Origin: an uncultured Ruminococcus sp.
Lineage (GTDB): Bacteria; Bacillota; Clostridia; Oscillospirales; Ruminococcaceae
Assembly: GCA_902800795.1 (NCBI GenBank)
Contig: CADCFQ010000019.1
Location: 1 to 56,946, forward strand
Length of the DNA stretch: 56,946 nucleotides
Direction of reading: 5' to 3'
The notes beneath the pieces are model-generated. The model searched no databases. It saw only the letters and a program-made list of their open reading frames with translations, and was not told the DNA's origin. A program made the position numbers and the translations under genes. Below, piece after piece: positions 26,181 through 35,369 of this stretch; position 1 is the first letter of the stretch, and the number at the start of each line of letters is the position of its first letter.

Positions 26181-26209
26181 TTGACATGGTTATGACCATA
26201 TAGTATAAT
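26181..26209 (+). promoter_or_regulatory. consensus promoter of the GG-leader peptide gene
   Basis: Perfect TTGACA (26181-26186), 17-base spacer, perfect TATAAT (26204-26209). It is among the strongest-looking promoters in the window. Confidence 0.88.
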
Positions 26210-26302
26210 GAAAAAAGATAAAACTTCATCTTGTACGGGTCAATGTACAAGCACACAACAGGCGGCTTTGCCGCAGCAACGAACAATAAGGAGTGATAGA
26301 TC

Positions 26303-26641
26303 ATGTCAAACAAAATGAACCTTACCGAAGAACAGAAGCAGGCTATGAGAGCGTGCAAAACATCCGAAGAGCTTCTCAGCTATGCAAATGAAAATGACAT
26401 TGCACTTCCTCCCGATCTGCTGGAAGCGATCTCCGGCGGAGGGGAAAACCCGCAAACCTCCTCCGACAGGAAAATGAATAAGTGTCCCGTTCATGCGGAC
26501 GGCAAGCACGATTATAAATTCACGGGCGAATCAAGACCCACGGACTGCTGGTTCTATGACACCGAGGAGCATTATAAATGCGCTTGCGGAAAGGGCTACT
26601 GGTCGGCCGGCTTTTTTGAATGGGAAAAGAAATGGGACTAA
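26303..26641 (+). CDS. double-glycine-leader peptide (orphan RiPP precursor candidate)
   Basis: A 112-residue peptide. Residues 1-46 look like a Nif11/double-glycine leader: acidic helix, 'SEELLSYANENDIALPPDLL' (21-40), then EAISGG (41-46). The remaining 66 residues form a possible core rich in aromatic residues, with Cys61, Cys82, Cys93, Cys95 and His64, spaced like a small zinc ribbon (CPVH...CACG). It has a strong promoter, a clear ribosome site (AAGGAGTG) and a terminator. No modifying enzyme or exporter lies next to it, so processing would be in trans. It may be a secreted peptide or a zinc-binding small protein. Product unknown. Confidence 0.7.
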   Translation: MSNKMNLTEEQKQAMRACKTSEELLSYANENDIALPPDLLEAISGGGENPQTSSDRKMNKCPVHADGKHDYKFTGESRPTDCWFYDTEEHYKCACGKGYWSAGFFEWEKKWD

Positions 26642-26732
26642 GTCTGTCTTATGAAAAATAAGGGACCGCATGAAGCGGAGAACATTCAAACGCATAGCCG
26701 CAGGAGCCGCTGCACAAACAGTTCCGGACGAT

Positions 26733-26773
26733 AAAAAGGTACCTTGCCCCGAAGGGGGTGAGGTACCTTTTTC
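26733..26773. terminator. bidirectional terminator
   Basis: AAAAAGGTACC and GGTACCTTTTTC flank CCCCGAAGGGG. It separates the peptide gene from the converging membrane-protein gene and can serve both. Confidence 0.85.
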
Positions 26774-26796
26774 GCATTTATCTTTATTTAGATAGC

Positions 26797-27942
26797 TTAT
26801 TCATCTTCGGGGAGCCTTTTTCTTCTCCTGTAAACAGCCGTCAGCTGTGTGAGCACTGCTGCGCCGAACATATCACACCAGATGATAAAAGAGTATTCGT
26901 CTATCTTGTTCTTATTGAGCCCGAGATACATAAGTGCCACAAAGCCTATCGACAGCGCTATTGCGGCGAGGCCTATTATGTTCTTGTCGATGAACTGATA
27001 GAGCACCGTCAGCAGGATGATGCCTGCGGCGGCGATGAGAGCATAGGTGAAATACTCCGCCCGGAGGACATTTCCGACCTTGTCCTTTTCATAGGCGAGG
27101 TACATCCCGAGGATCACCGCCGCAGGGACGTAATAGGCAAGGGAGAGAAGCTTTCTTCTGAATATAAGGAGAAGAACGCAGGCCGCCAGCCCGAAGATAG
27201 TTGTCAGCGGTGTATAGAAATTTGTCATATCCATATCTATCCTGTCAAGCGCCATCCACTCGTTGTAGTAGTCGGTATCAACGCCGTCATAGGGATGTGA
27301 GGAGAAAAACTCCTCCTTCGTGACGCTGTATTTCTCAAACGCATTTTTCTCGCTGTTCGTAAACTGTCCTGCCACCGTCATACCGTTGAAGAGGATACCG
27401 ACAATAGCTATAATCAGGACTATTATCCCAAGCTTCGAGCCGTCCTTTGGCTTGGGGGCTTCTTCTGCCGCAGGCACGGACGCCTGTGCAGGTGTAAAAG
27501 GCATAGCAGCGGCAAGAGGGGGAAGCGTTGCTCCGCAGTAGGTGCAAAATTTAGCGTCGCCTCTGAGCGACTTTCCACAGTTGGGACAGCTGCGCTCCTG
27601 CGGGGCTGCCTGCGGCTGAGAAACAGCCTGCACAGCAGCGCTTGTCTGTGATGCGTTTTCTGAGGGCTTGTCGGGCTTGGCTTTGAGAGCCACCTCCTGG
27701 ACTATCGTTGATAGCAGCGACACGCCGCCCGAGGCAAAAAGAGCTATCGAGAGCATATCCGCAGGCAAAACGAACAAAAGCCCTATGCCGGCAAGCGAGC
27801 CAAGCACGGTGGATAACCAGGGATAGAACCCGAGACCGAAGATCTTGTCGGTTATGAACGTTACGAGCCATGCTGCGGCTATACAGCCGAACATCAGATA
27901 GGTCGCAAGCTCCTCCATCAGTGTGTTTGCGTAGATGAGCAT
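26797..27942 (-). CDS. zinc-ribbon membrane protein
   Basis: A 381-residue membrane protein: two or three N-terminal helices (about 12-85), a linker, a double-Cys zinc ribbon (CPNCGK...CTYCGAT, about 118-139), a Pro/Ala linker and six or so further hydrophobic segments. The frame extends to 28095, but the ATG at 27942 has GGGAGG at the right distance, so the shorter start is used. The zinc ribbon-linker-TM pattern is common in uncharacterised Clostridia proteins. It follows 27972-28523 by 29 bases and is probably co-transcribed. Function unknown. Confidence 0.8.
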   Translation of the reverse strand: MLIYANTLMEELATYLMFGCIAAAWLVTFITDKIFGLGFYPWLSTVLGSLAGIGLLFVLPADMLSIALFASGGVSLLSTIVQEVALKAKPDKPSENASQTSAAVQAVSQPQAAPQERSCPNCGKSLRGDAKFCTYCGATLPPLAAAMPFTPAQASVPAAEEAPKPKDGSKLGIIVLIIAIVGILFNGMTVAGQFTNSEKNAFEKYSVTKEEFFSSHPYDGVDTDYYNEWMALDRIDMDMTNFYTPLTTIFGLAACVLLLIFRRKLLSLAYYVPAAVILGMYLAYEKDKVGNVLRAEYFTYALIAAAGIILLTVLYQFIDKNIIGLAAIALSIGFVALMYLGLNKNKIDEYSFIIWCDMFGAAVLTQLTAVYRRRKRLPEDE

Positions 27943-27971
27943 AGTGGATACCTCCCGTGGTTTTATCCGGC

Positions 27972-28523
27972 TTAATTCTTGTTCTTGTATACTATTTTTT
28001 CTTTGACGTCGACCTGATCGAACGAGATCTTGAAGCCCAGCCAGCAGGCAAAGGGGTAGAGAAGCGGCAGTATCGCCGCAAGGGCTATCACCCACCAGTG
28101 CATATCGCTGACCTTGGCGCTGTGAGCCGCCCAGTCGATAAGGGGATAGAACATAGCGTTTATCAGCTTGTAGGCCGGCAGGAAATTAAAGGAGCCCGTG
28201 GCCTTTGATATTATCAGCACCGCCATAGTAACATAGGAGGGTATCATTGCTACAAGCCCCATTTTAAGGCCGAAGCTGCGGTCAACGTCAGCGCCGTGGA
28301 GCGTGGCCTTGTCCTTGGCTATGCGCCCCTCTTTGAGCCCGAAATCGTTCATTATCGCAACAACGGTCATAAGGCCTGTGAAGCCGAACATCAGGTTGGC
28401 GCCGGCGCCGAAGGCCTTTGAGACCGCCGCAAAAAACAGAAAAACAAAGATGCCGAAAAACTCGGTCTGGAGCCATTTGAGGGCGCTTTTTGAAAGCGCT
28501 CGTTTTTTATTGTAGCTGTTCAT
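27972..28523 (-). CDS. uncharacterised integral membrane protein
   Basis: A 183-residue protein with about four hydrophobic segments (near 22-42, 45-62, 90-112, 145-168) and charged ends. GCGAGGT lies upstream of ATG-ATA-ATG; the second ATG (28523) has the better spacing. Probably first gene of a two-gene unit with the zinc-ribbon protein. No motif identifies its role. Confidence 0.75.
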   Translation of the reverse strand: MNSYNKKRALSKSALKWLQTEFFGIFVFLFFAAVSKAFGAGANLMFGFTGLMTVVAIMNDFGLKEGRIAKDKATLHGADVDRSFGLKMGLVAMIPSYVTMAVLIISKATGSFNFLPAYKLINAMFYPLIDWAAHSAKVSDMHWWVIALAAILPLLYPFACWLGFKISFDQVDVKEKIVYKNKN

Positions 28524-28677
28524 TATCATACCTCGCAAGAAAATTATTATCTGAGAATATCATTATCTGAATTCTGATTATATCATAAAATATCGTTTTT
28601 TTCAATAGCCTGCTTGCAGAAATTTTCAGGTATCACAGCATTTTTCCGGCGCATCATAAACTTTGGGAGGTGAGAAA

Positions 28678-28815
28678 ATGAAGCGTGAAAAAACAAAGAT
28701 ATACACTCCGAAAGCCAAAGCGGTAAACACCGAAAAAGCCGGCGGCGAGCTGACAAACGAAAACCCGGCCTGCGCCGAGGAAGTCAAAAAATGGGTGGAC
28801 GACAATGAAAAATAG
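28678..28815 (+). CDS. 45-residue small protein
   Basis: A short frame with a strong ribosome site (TTTGGGAGGTG) seven bases before ATG. The protein is very polar: a basic N-terminus ('MKREKTKIYTPKAKAVN'), then an acidic C-terminus ending 'VKKWVDDNEK', with one Cys. Its stop touches the -35 box of the next gene. Ribosome site and base use favour a real gene, but no homology is recognised. Confidence 0.55.
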   Translation: MKREKTKIYTPKAKAVNTEKAGGELTNENPACAEEVKKWVDDNEK

Positions 28816-28844
28816 TTGAAAAGCTCTCTGCGTTGTGGTATAAT
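28816..28844 (+). promoter_or_regulatory. promoter of the SDR gene
   Basis: TTGAAA (28816-28821), 17 bases, TATAAT (28839-28844), 22 bases before the start codon. Confidence 0.75.
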
Positions 28845-28865
28845 CATCTCAGGAGAGTGATATAA

Positions 28866-29597
28866 ATGACAAAAACTGCTTTCGTTACCGGGGGCGCCGG
28901 CGGTATTGGTGCGGCTGTGTGCAGAGAGCTGGCTGATGAGGGCTTTCGCATCTTTATAGGCTATAACCATTCGCAGGAAGCGGCGGAGAGCCTCTGCGAG
29001 GAGCTCAAAGCCGGCGGCGCAGACGCTTTCTGTGTCAGCTGTGATGTGGCTGACAGCGAAAGTGTACAAAAAGCTGTACAGTTTATAAACGGTATCTCCA
29101 AGGGCGTGGACGTTCTTGTTAACAACGCAGGTATCGCAGATATAGGGCTTTTCACCGATATGACGGAGGAGCGCCTCTTTGAGATGATAAACACGGATCT
29201 TTTGGGCGCTATGAGAGTGACTAAAGCGCTGCTGCCGGGGATGATAGCAAGGCACAGCGGCAGTATCATAAATATCTCCTCGGTGTGGGGAGAAAAGGGC
29301 GCATCCTGTGAAGTGGCTTATTCTGCGGCTAAGGCAGGGCTCAACGGCTTTACCGCTGCTCTTGCCAGGGAGACAGCTCCCAGCGGCGTCAGGGTAAACG
29401 CTGTGTCCTGCGGCTTTATCGACACGAAGATGAACAAGGCTCTCGGCGAGGATGACCGCCGGGCCATACTTGACGAGATACCCCTCGGGCGCTTTGGCAC
29501 CCCGGAGGATATTGCAAAGGTGGTGCGCTTCCTTGCCGGTGAGGGTTCCGCCTACATCTGCGGCCAGGTGATAAGAGCCGACGGCGGCTGGGTATAA
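28866..29597 (+). CDS. SDR-family NAD(P)-dependent oxidoreductase (FabG-like)
   Basis: A 243-residue classical short-chain dehydrogenase. Cofactor motif TGGAGGIG (about 8-15), NNAG (about 84-87), Ser in 'INISSVWGEKG' and the YxxxK pair in 'AYSAAKAGL' are all present. 'GYNHSQE' after the second strand suggests NADP preference. Closest in style to 3-oxoacyl-ACP reductase, but it stands outside a fatty-acid cluster, so the substrate is uncertain. Own promoter and AGGAGAG ribosome site. A 29598-29625 hairpin (AGCTTTTC/GAAAAGCT) without a T-run follows. Confidence 0.92.
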   Translation: MTKTAFVTGGAGGIGAAVCRELADEGFRIFIGYNHSQEAAESLCEELKAGGADAFCVSCDVADSESVQKAVQFINGISKGVDVLVNNAGIADIGLFTDMTEERLFEMINTDLLGAMRVTKALLPGMIARHSGSIINISSVWGEKGASCEVAYSAAKAGLNGFTAALARETAPSGVRVNAVSCGFIDTKMNKALGEDDRRAILDEIPLGRFGTPEDIAKVVRFLAGEGSAYICGQVIRADGGWV

Positions 29598-29739
29598 GAG
29601 CTTTTCAGAGCGAAGAAAAGCTGTAATAAGTATGTGAAAATGCGGTGATATGTGGGGATTTATTGCTAAGTGCGCGTGCTAAACGTTTGAATATATTGGG
29701 AAAAATGTCCGAAAATAAGTTACAAAAAAGTAATAATCG

Positions 29740-29768
29740 TTGACGGGGGTCCGATTTTATGTTATCTT
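29740..29768 (+). promoter_or_regulatory. promoter of the lipoprotein pair
   Basis: TTGACG (29740-29745), 17 bases, TATCTT (29763-29768), about 50 bases before the first lipoprotein. Confidence 0.65.
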
Positions 29769-29819
29769 TATAGCGGCAAAATGAATGCCGTAAAAAGGTT
29801 GAAAAAGAGAGGTAAAACT

Positions 29820-30656
29820 ATGAAAAAGATAGCAGCATTACTTGTATCTGTAGTTATGGCTTGCGGTTTCTGCGCAGGCTGCGGCGACAGCGACAGCTCC
29901 TCTAAGAGCGACGCTTCTTCCAAGGGCAAGAGCACAGCTTCTACTGCTCAGGCTGACCCCGACACAGAGGGCAAGCACCTCGCAGAGGTATATACCGACG
30001 CACTCAAGAACAAGACCTTCTCGCTGAAGATGACCACATCTTCTGACTTTATGGGCGAGACACCTATGGTGCTTGAGATGTTTGGAGATGATCTCCACTA
30101 TGAGATGTCTTTCCTGGGAGTAAGCCTCAATGTATATAAGATCGGTGACACCACCTATGTTCTCGACACCGCTTCCAAGTCCTTCTGCAAGGACGACACA
30201 GGCGCTTTCGGCGAGGACGCTATGGGCACCAACCAGTCCATGGGTATCGATGATTCCTACACCTTTGTAAGCAGCGAGAACGCTGACGGCTACATCATCG
30301 AGACATATTCCATCAGCAACCAGTGGGAGCTTTCCGAGGAGTCCGGCGTAGAGATCACTGTTGACTCCACAGAGGACGATTCTGATGCTTCTACAGCTAA
30401 GTACTACTTTGATGAGAGCACCAAGCAGCTTGTTAAGATCGAGTCCACCGCTATGGGCATGACTTCCACCACAACTATCGACACCTTCAAGACCGATATC
30501 ACCGGTATCGAGCTTCCCGAGGACTTTGACAGCTGGACAGAGCTTTCTACCGAGGAATTCGGACAGCTCCTCCAGAACAGCATGGGCGATTTGAGCGGAG
30601 CACTGACCGACGACGCTGATGTTGAAGAAGGCGGAGACGAGGATTTTGATTTCTAA
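29820..30656 (+). CDS. lipoprotein, LolA/LppX-like domain candidate
   Basis: A 278-residue lipoprotein: signal peptide with lipobox CAG-Cys21, a Ser/Lys-rich linker, and a beta-rich domain with 'TFSLKMTTSSDFMGETPMVLE', 'YKIGDTTYVLDTASKSFCKD' and 'YYFDESTKQLVKIES'. The strand pattern resembles LolA/LppX-type lipid-binding sandwiches. An acidic tail ends in 'DEDFDF'. AGAGAGGT supports ATG 29820 over the earlier ATG at 29781. Codon use looks highly biased, suggesting strong expression. Function unknown. Confidence 0.8.
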   Translation: MKKIAALLVSVVMACGFCAGCGDSDSSSKSDASSKGKSTASTAQADPDTEGKHLAEVYTDALKNKTFSLKMTTSSDFMGETPMVLEMFGDDLHYEMSFLGVSLNVYKIGDTTYVLDTASKSFCKDDTGAFGEDAMGTNQSMGIDDSYTFVSSENADGYIIETYSISNQWELSEESGVEITVDSTEDDSDASTAKYYFDESTKQLVKIESTAMGMTSTTTIDTFKTDITGIELPEDFDSWTELSTEEFGQLLQNSMGDLSGALTDDADVEEGGDEDFDF

Positions 30657-30684
30657 TAATTACAGGATCGGAGCATAGCGTATT

Positions 30685-31434
30685 ATGTTTTTGAGAAGTT
30701 TGGCGGCAGCTCTGGCTGTCGTGGCAGTTTGTATGTCCTTTGCATCCTGCGATGCAGCTGACAGCAGTTCCGAGGACAACAGCAAGGCGGCCGGTGTTTC
30801 CGAGTCACAGACAGAGGAAAGCTCTGCTGCTTCAAGCGAGAGCAAGACTGAAGCCGGCGACAGCAGTGCTGCAGAGGCGACAACGGATTATGATATAAAC
30901 GGCGATTTCAGAGCCTTTGATGCGGTTAAGGAAAAGTGGGCAGACGGTTATTCTCTTGACCTTGCTTTCCAGAACCCGGCTATGGGAACAAGAGCCGATG
31001 TCAAGATAGTTTGGCAGGGCGACAAGGCTTATTATGAGTCTGTTATCGACGGCATGAAGAACTATACTATTATCCCCGGCGACGGAAAGGCTTACAGGAT
31101 AAACGAGGGTACCACCACCTATTCCGTAAGGGACGCAGCCGAGGACGAGGCTATGATGAACGACCTGCTCATCAATCCTGCCGGAGAGTTTGACCATGCG
31201 GCTATCGCTGACGGAAATGTTGTTTTCGAGTACTATAACATAGATGAGAAAATGGGCGGCCAGGGCCAGATTGTTTACGGCTTTGACGGCGAGACCTATG
31301 ACCTTGTGGAGATAGTGCTGGTCACAAACGGCGATGAAATGGCAGCAAGCTATTATTATGTCAATGAGATAAGCGAGCCTGATGCTGAAAAGTTCACGCT
31401 GCCTGATATCTCGAGCTACACGCTTGAGACTTAA
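30685..31434 (+). CDS. lipoprotein, related in layout to its upstream neighbour
   Basis: A 249-residue lipoprotein with lipobox FAS-Cys22, a Ser/Glu linker (about 23-68) and a beta-rich domain with 'WADGYSLDLAFQNPAMG', 'VKIVWQGDKAYYES' and 'YGFDGETYDLVEIVLVTNGDE'. The same order of strands (knock-in, display of a stored value, charge-rich strand) as in 29820-30656 suggests a diverged pair. Only 28 bases separate them, so they are likely one unit ending at the 31456-31500 terminator. Confidence 0.78.
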   Translation: MFLRSLAAALAVVAVCMSFASCDAADSSSEDNSKAAGVSESQTEESSAASSESKTEAGDSSAAEATTDYDINGDFRAFDAVKEKWADGYSLDLAFQNPAMGTRADVKIVWQGDKAYYESVIDGMKNYTIIPGDGKAYRINEGTTTYSVRDAAEDEAMMNDLLINPAGEFDHAAIADGNVVFEYYNIDEKMGGQGQIVYGFDGETYDLVEIVLVTNGDEMAASYYYVNEISEPDAEKFTLPDISSYTLET

Positions 31435-31455
31435 AGAACAAAAGATCACAGACTT

Positions 31456-31500
31456 AAAAGCTGTCCCGGATGCTTTTGCGGCGGGGACGGCTTTTTTGTT
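31456..31500 (+). terminator. terminator of the lipoprotein pair
   Basis: AAAAGC-GTCCC and GGGGAC-GCTTTTTT form the stem with a run of T. Confidence 0.8.
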
Positions 31501-31578
31501 TTATATAGGCTTGGTCAATTTGTTTAAGAGAGTTTCGGAAAAAGGACGAGATTTGTATAAAAATTTTCGCAAAACCCC

Positions 31579-31607
31579 TTGACAAAATCGCAAAAAGGGT
31601 ATAAACT
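31579..31607 (+). promoter_or_regulatory. sigma-A promoter of the hrcA operon
   Basis: TTGACA (31579-31584) and TAAACT (31602-31607) with a 17-base spacer; TATAAA at 31600 is an alternative -10 with a 15-base spacer. The CIRCE operator begins five bases downstream. Confidence 0.75.
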
Positions 31608-31611
31608 ATAT

Positions 31612-31661
31612 TTAGCACTCGGAAAGAATGAGTGCTAACACCTGCCAAAAGAGAGTGCTAA
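31612..31661 (+). promoter_or_regulatory. CIRCE operator with a third half-site
   Basis: TTAGCACTC (31612-31620), nine bases, GAGTGCTAA (31630-31638): a perfect CIRCE, the HrcA binding site. A further perfect GAGTGCTAA half-site follows at 31653-31661, 14 bases further on. HrcA bound here blocks transcription of hrcA-grpE-dnaK-dnaJ until heat titrates it. Confidence 0.95.
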
Positions 31662-31745
31662 CAGCCTCCGGCAGGGCAGAACAAGAGGTCAGAGAAGCGG
31701 TTGGCTTCGGAGACTGTAGGGACCGCATGAACAGGTGGTGTGAAA

Positions 31746-32759
31746 ATGGACGACAGAAAGCTAAGGATACTTACGGCGGTGGTGGATGAATACATCGTCA
31801 CGGGAGAGCCTGTGGGCTCCAAGGCGATAATGCCTCATATCAAGGCTTCCTCTGCGACCATAAGAAATGAGATGGCAGAGCTTGAAAAGCAGGGCTATCT
31901 TGAACAGCCCCACACCTCGGCGGGAAGAGTTCCGACCTATAAAGGATACAGGCTGTATGTTGATAAGCTGATGGAGCAGAACAAGCTCAGCGATGAGGAA
32001 AAGGGAATGCTCGATCAGATGATACCCAAGGAGTATGTCACCGAGAACGACCTTGTTGAGCAGGCTTCGGTGGCACTGGCCGAGCTTACAAAGTGTGCGG
32101 CGATAGTTGCTAACGCTACTCCGGAGATATCGGTGATCTCGAAGGTAGAGGTCATACCTACGGGCAAGAGGATGTATGTTATCCTGATGATAACTTCAAA
32201 CGGCTCCATAAAGAACAAGGTCTGCCGGCTGGAGTTTGATCTTGACCAGGAACAGCTGGACTTCTTTGACAACTTCGTAAAGCAGAACCTGGACGGTGTG
32301 GCTGTCAGCGATATCTCGGACGCTTATATCGAGAAGCTGACCGAGGCTATGGGGACTTATATGCTGTCCCTTTCTCCGCTGGTGTCTGAGATACTAAAGA
32401 TGTCCAAGGAGATGAAAGAGGTCTCGATAACGGGACAGAGAAATCTGCTTACCTGTCAGGACTTTGACCGCAACGAGATAATCTCGCTGCTTGATAACGA
32501 GAAGATACTCAAAAGCTTTATGGATGATACCTTCTCGGGGCTGAAGGTTATGTTCTCGCCCGAAAAGGACGGCTTTGTGGTAAGCAATTCTTCGATGATA
32601 ACATCCTCCTTTATGAAGGACGGAAAAAAAGCCGGGACCCTGGGGCTCCTGGGGCCGATGAGGCTTGATTATGCTAAATTCATACCTTATCTTGAATACT
32701 TTACCGGAAAGATAACGGATATGCTTTCGGGAGAGACAGAGGATGAGGATGAGAAATAA
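31746..32759 (+). CDS. hrcA: heat-inducible transcription repressor HrcA
   Basis: A 337-residue repressor. The N-terminal winged helix shows the HrcA pattern 'ILTAVVDEYIVTGEPVGSKAI' and 'SSATIRNEMAELEKQGYLEQPHTSAGRVPT' (about 7-64). The central and C-terminal parts match the GAF-like dimer domain, including 'TLGLLGPMRLDY' near the end. It binds the CIRCE sites upstream of this operon and of hsp20. GTG at 31740 is one base from AGGTGG, so ATG at 31746 is preferred. First gene of the chaperone operon; 24 bases separate it from grpE. Confidence 0.97.
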   Translation: MDDRKLRILTAVVDEYIVTGEPVGSKAIMPHIKASSATIRNEMAELEKQGYLEQPHTSAGRVPTYKGYRLYVDKLMEQNKLSDEEKGMLDQMIPKEYVTENDLVEQASVALAELTKCAAIVANATPEISVISKVEVIPTGKRMYVILMITSNGSIKNKVCRLEFDLDQEQLDFFDNFVKQNLDGVAVSDISDAYIEKLTEAMGTYMLSLSPLVSEILKMSKEMKEVSITGQRNLLTCQDFDRNEIISLLDNEKILKSFMDDTFSGLKVMFSPEKDGFVVSNSSMITSSFMKDGKKAGTLGLLGPMRLDYAKFIPYLEYFTGKITDMLSGETEDEDEK

Positions 32760-32783
32760 AAAAGAAAGGCAGGCGACAGCTTG

Positions 32784-33362
32784 ATGGGCGATGAGAAAAA
32801 GAAAGACCCCGTGACCGAAGAGGAAGAGATACAAACAGCCGAGGAGCAGAGCACGGAGGCAGAGGAGAACACCGAAGCCGAAGAGACACAAGCTCCGGAA
32901 GAAGAGCAGGCAGAAGAGCAGTCCGAGGAGGAAAAGCTCACAGCAGAGCTTGCGGATCAGAAGGATAAGTATCTCAGGCTTATGGCCGAATATGATAATT
33001 TCAGGAAGAGATCGGCAAAGGAAAGGCTCGAGCTTATGGAGACCGCAAAGGGAAATGCAGTAAGCGAGATACTTCCGGTGCTGGATAACTTCGAGAGAGC
33101 ACTTGCGACAGAGACCCAGGATGAGGCCTATAAGTCGGGAGTGGAAATGATCTTCAAGCAGTTCTCCGACGCACTTGCAAAGCTGGGCGTTGAAGTCATA
33201 GACCCCACAGGTCAGGAGTTTGACCCCAATGTTGCAAACGCTGTGAACCAGATCGAGGACGAGAACCTGGGCGAGAACATAGTCGCACAGACCTTCCAGA
33301 AGGGCTACAAGGTCGGCGGCAAGGTCATCAGATACGCTATGGTAGTTGTAGCTAATCCGTAG
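32784..33362 (+). CDS. grpE: nucleotide exchange factor GrpE
   Basis: A 192-residue co-chaperone. A very acidic N-terminal tail of about 55 residues leads into the long helix 'KYLRLMAEYDNFRKRSAKERLE' and the beta wing with 'VEVIDPTGQEFDPNVANAV' and 'FQKGYKVGGKVIRYAMVVV'. It releases ADP from DnaK. TTG at 32781 precedes the ATG used here. Normal place between hrcA and dnaK. The acidic tail is longer than in many orthologues. Confidence 0.96.
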   Translation: MGDEKKKDPVTEEEEIQTAEEQSTEAEENTEAEETQAPEEEQAEEQSEEEKLTAELADQKDKYLRLMAEYDNFRKRSAKERLELMETAKGNAVSEILPVLDNFERALATETQDEAYKSGVEMIFKQFSDALAKLGVEVIDPTGQEFDPNVANAVNQIEDENLGENIVAQTFQKGYKVGGKVIRYAMVVVANP

Positions 33363-33423
33363 CAGAGAATAAACAGGACAAAACTAAACCAAACTATATA
33401 AAAACAAGAAAGGATTTGATTTT

Positions 33424-35280
33424 ATGAGCAAGATCATCGGTATAGATCTCGGAACCACAAACTCGTGCGTAGCTGTCGTTGAGGGCGGCGAGGCAGTAGT
33501 TATCCCCAACAGTGAGGGCGCAAGAACAACACCTTCCGTTGTAGGCGTTTCAAAGAACGGCGACAGACTCGTGGGTCAGGTGGCTAAGAGACAGGCAGTA
33601 ACAAACTTTGACAACACAGTTATCTCTATCAAGAGACACATGGGCTCTGACTATAAGGCGCAGATGGGCGGCAAGACCTACACTCCCCAGGAGATCTCAG
33701 CTATGGTGCTCCAGAAGCTGAAGGCTGACGCAGAGGCTTATCTCGGCGAGAAGGTAACAGAGGCTGTTATCACAGTTCCTGCATACTTCACAGACGCACA
33801 GAGACAGGCAACAAAGGACGCAGGCCAGATCGCAGGCCTGACCGTTAAGAGAATAATCAACGAGCCTACCGCTGCTGCTCTTTCCTACGGTATCGACAAG
33901 GAAGAGGATCAGAAGGTAATGGTATATGACCTGGGCGGCGGAACCTTCGATGTTTCGATCATCGAGATGGGCGACGGCGTTACAGAGGTGCTTGCAACAG
34001 CAGGTAACAACAGACTGGGCGGAGACGACTTCGACCAGAGGATCATCGATTGGATGGTAGCTGAGTTCAAGAAGGCAGAGGGCGTTGACCTCTCCGGCGA
34101 CAAGATGGCTATGCAGAGACTTAAAGAGGCAGCAGAGAAGACAAAGATCGAGCTGTCCTCCACACCTTCCTCCGCTATCTCGCTGCCGTTCATCACAGCA
34201 GATGCAACAGGTCCTAAGCACCTGGAGATGACACTTACACAGGCTAAGTTCAACGAGATGACAGCAGACCTTGTTGAGGCAACAATGGGCCCTGTACGTC
34301 AGGCTCTTTCCGACAGCGGCCTTTCCGCAGGCGAGCTCCAGAAGGTGCTCATGGTCGGCGGTTCTTCCAGGATCCCCGCTGTTCAGGAAGCTGTTAAGAA
34401 GTTTATCGGCAAGGAGCCCTTCAAGGGCATCAACCCCGATGAGTGCGTAGCTCTCGGTGCGGCTTACCAGGGCGCAGTTCTGGCAGGAGACGTTAAGGAC
34501 GGCCTGCTCCTGCTGGACGTTACTCCTCTGTCTCTTGGTCTTGAGACTATGGGCGGCGTTTGCACAAAGATCATCGAGAGAAACACGACTATACCTACCA
34601 AGAAGTCCCAGATCTTCTCTACAGCGGCTGACAACCAGTCCGCAGTTGATATCAACGTTCTCCAGGGCGAGAGAGAGTTCGCTAAGGACAACAAGCAGCT
34701 GGGTATGTTCCGTCTTGACGGTATCGCTCCTGCTCCCCGTGGCGTTCCCCAGATCGAGGTAACTTTCGATATCGACGCTAACGGTATCGTTCACGTTTCC
34801 GCTAAGGATCTCGGCACCGGCAAGGAGCAGAACATCACTATCACATCTTCCACCAATATGTCCAAGGATGATATCGACAAGGCTGTAAAGGAAGCAGAAG
34901 CTTTCGCTGCAGAGGACGCAAAGAAGAAGGAAGACGTGGACGCAAGAAACCAGGCTGACCAGATGTGCTTCCAGTGCGAGAAGGCTCTGGGTGAATTCGG
35001 CGACAAGGTAGACGCTGCTGACAAGAGCGAGTGTCAGGCTAAGATCGAGGCTGTTAAGGAAGCTCTCAAGGGCACAGACGTTGAGACTATCAAGGCTAAG
35101 AACAAGGAGCTCGAGGAGACCTTCCAGAAGATAGCTACAAAGGTTTATCAGCAGGCAGGCGCTGCTGCACAGGGCGCAGGCTTTGACCCCAACAACATGG
35201 GCAATATGGGCGGTGCTGCTGATGCAGGAAATGCCGGCGGAGACGATGTTATCGACGCTGAATTCCACGACGCTGAATAA
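33424..35280 (+). CDS. dnaK: molecular chaperone DnaK (Hsp70)
   Basis: A 618-residue Hsp70. ATPase motifs '[15 protein letters not shown]', '[11 protein letters not shown]' and '[13 protein letters not shown]' are intact, followed by the substrate domain ('[17 protein letters not shown]') and a lid ending in a Gly/Met-rich segment and '[10 protein letters not shown]'. Codons are strongly biased, consistent with high expression, and this produces a long reverse-strand shadow frame. Ribosome site AAGAAAGGA. It is the largest gene of the operon. Confidence 0.99.
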   Translation: MSKIIGIDLGTTNSCVAVVEGGEAVVIPNSEGARTTPSVVGVSKNGDRLVGQVAKRQAVTNFDNTVISIKRHMGSDYKAQMGGKTYTPQEISAMVLQKLKADAEAYLGEKVTEAVITVPAYFTDAQRQATKDAGQIAGLTVKRIINEPTAAALSYGIDKEEDQKVMVYDLGGGTFDVSIIEMGDGVTEVLATAGNNRLGGDDFDQRIIDWMVAEFKKAEGVDLSGDKMAMQRLKEAAEKTKIELSSTPSSAISLPFITADATGPKHLEMTLTQAKFNEMTADLVEATMGPVRQALSDSGLSAGELQKVLMVGGSSRIPAVQEAVKKFIGKEPFKGINPDECVALGAAYQGAVLAGDVKDGLLLLDVTPLSLGLETMGGVCTKIIERNTTIPTKKSQIFSTAADNQSAVDINVLQGEREFAKDNKQLGMFRLDGIAPAPRGVPQIEVTFDIDANGIVHVSAKDLGTGKEQNITITSSTNMSKDDIDKAVKEAEAFAAEDAKKKEDVDARNQADQMCFQCEKALGEFGDKVDAADKSECQAKIEAVKEALKGTDVETIKAKNKELEETFQKIATKVYQQAGAAAQGAGFDPNNMGNMGGAADAGNAGGDDVIDAEFHDAE

Positions 35281-35369
35281 GATAAAAACGAAGACCAACG
35301 CTGCCTCTGCCCTCCCATAGGGGACAGAGGTTCAGTGCGCTATTAAAGAATAAGAGGCAGGAGTTGCTT

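Noticed and set aside
31382..31582. 66-codon frame overlapping the second lipoprotein's end
   Set aside because: Runs through the terminator and the hrcA promoter and has no ribosome site.
33697..35298. 533-codon frame antisense to dnaK
   Set aside because: Long antisense frames over dnaK are a known codon-bias effect. It is Leu/Cys/Ser-rich, has no ribosome site and sits opposite an unmistakable gene.
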